From assembly GCA_009177215.1 (NCBI GenBank), contig WFLY01000300.1:2839-8545 (forward strand): a stretch of 5,707 nt of DNA. The letters run 5' to 3'. The position numbers were made by a program, and so were the translations under genes. This DNA is from Bacillota bacterium. Its GTDB lineage: Bacteria > Bacillota > Clostridia > Lachnospirales > Lachnospiraceae. Positions 5,661 to 5,707 of the stretch are shown piece after piece. Numbering within the stretch: position 1 is the stretch's first letter; every line of letters begins with the position of its first letter. A model generated the notes under the pieces. The model saw only the letters and a list, made by a program, of their open reading frames with translations. It had not been told where the DNA came from and made no database searches.

Positions 5661-5707
5661 GGAAATTCTCTTATTATTCACATTTTTCTCATGTCCTTAT
5701 TTTTATA

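Noticed and set aside
5661..5707. Search for a feoA promoter in the right-hand edge
   Set aside because: AATAAT and TATTGT are possible -10 boxes, but neither has a -35 box at 16-18 bp. The promoter may be diverged or outside the window.

Overview
The window looks like chromosome from a Gram-positive, spore-forming Clostridia lineage, most likely Lachnospiraceae. Four things suggest this: a Spo0A DNA-binding domain, a DUF4317 protein, a clostridial-type FeoA/FeoB pair, and a C_GCAxxG_C_C redox protein, all with strong Shine-Dalgarno sites (GGAGG, AAGGAG). No phage genes, transposases, CRISPR arrays, tRNAs or rRNAs were seen. Apart from one unusual reading frame behind feoB, this is ordinary core-genome material.

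Layout from left to right. Positions 1-16 hold the first codons of a minus-strand gene that runs off the left edge; it has its own promoter (47-75). An intrinsic terminator (88-125) separates it from a minus-strand gene (137-658) encoding a Spo0A effector domain with no receiver domain. A 307-bp intergenic region (659-965) carries promoters for that gene and for a divergent plus-strand DUF4317 gene (966-2099). The DUF4317 gene overlaps tail-to-tail by 29 bp with a minus-strand C_GCAxxG_C_C gene (2071-2538). A perfect 13-bp hairpin with T-tracts on both sides (2631-2662) looks like a bidirectional terminator.

To the right is a minus-strand ferrous iron uptake operon: feoA (5362-5583), feoB (2859-5261), and an open frame (2671-2901) overlapping the feoB 3' end. 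That frame encodes a Fur-type winged helix with four cysteines, has no ATG, GTG or TTG start, and stops 8 nt before the terminator. It is the most interesting item: a gene after feoB, in the position FeoC occupies in enterobacteria, that is either a 5'-truncated relic, a gene with a noncanonical start, or the result of a frameshift.

FeoA and FeoB act together: FeoB is the GTPase-linked membrane transporter for Fe2+ and FeoA is its small cytosolic SH3-like partner. The feoA leader contains a hairpin and a separate inverted repeat, both candidate control sites, but no classical Fur box was recognised. The other genes have no visible functional link to iron uptake.
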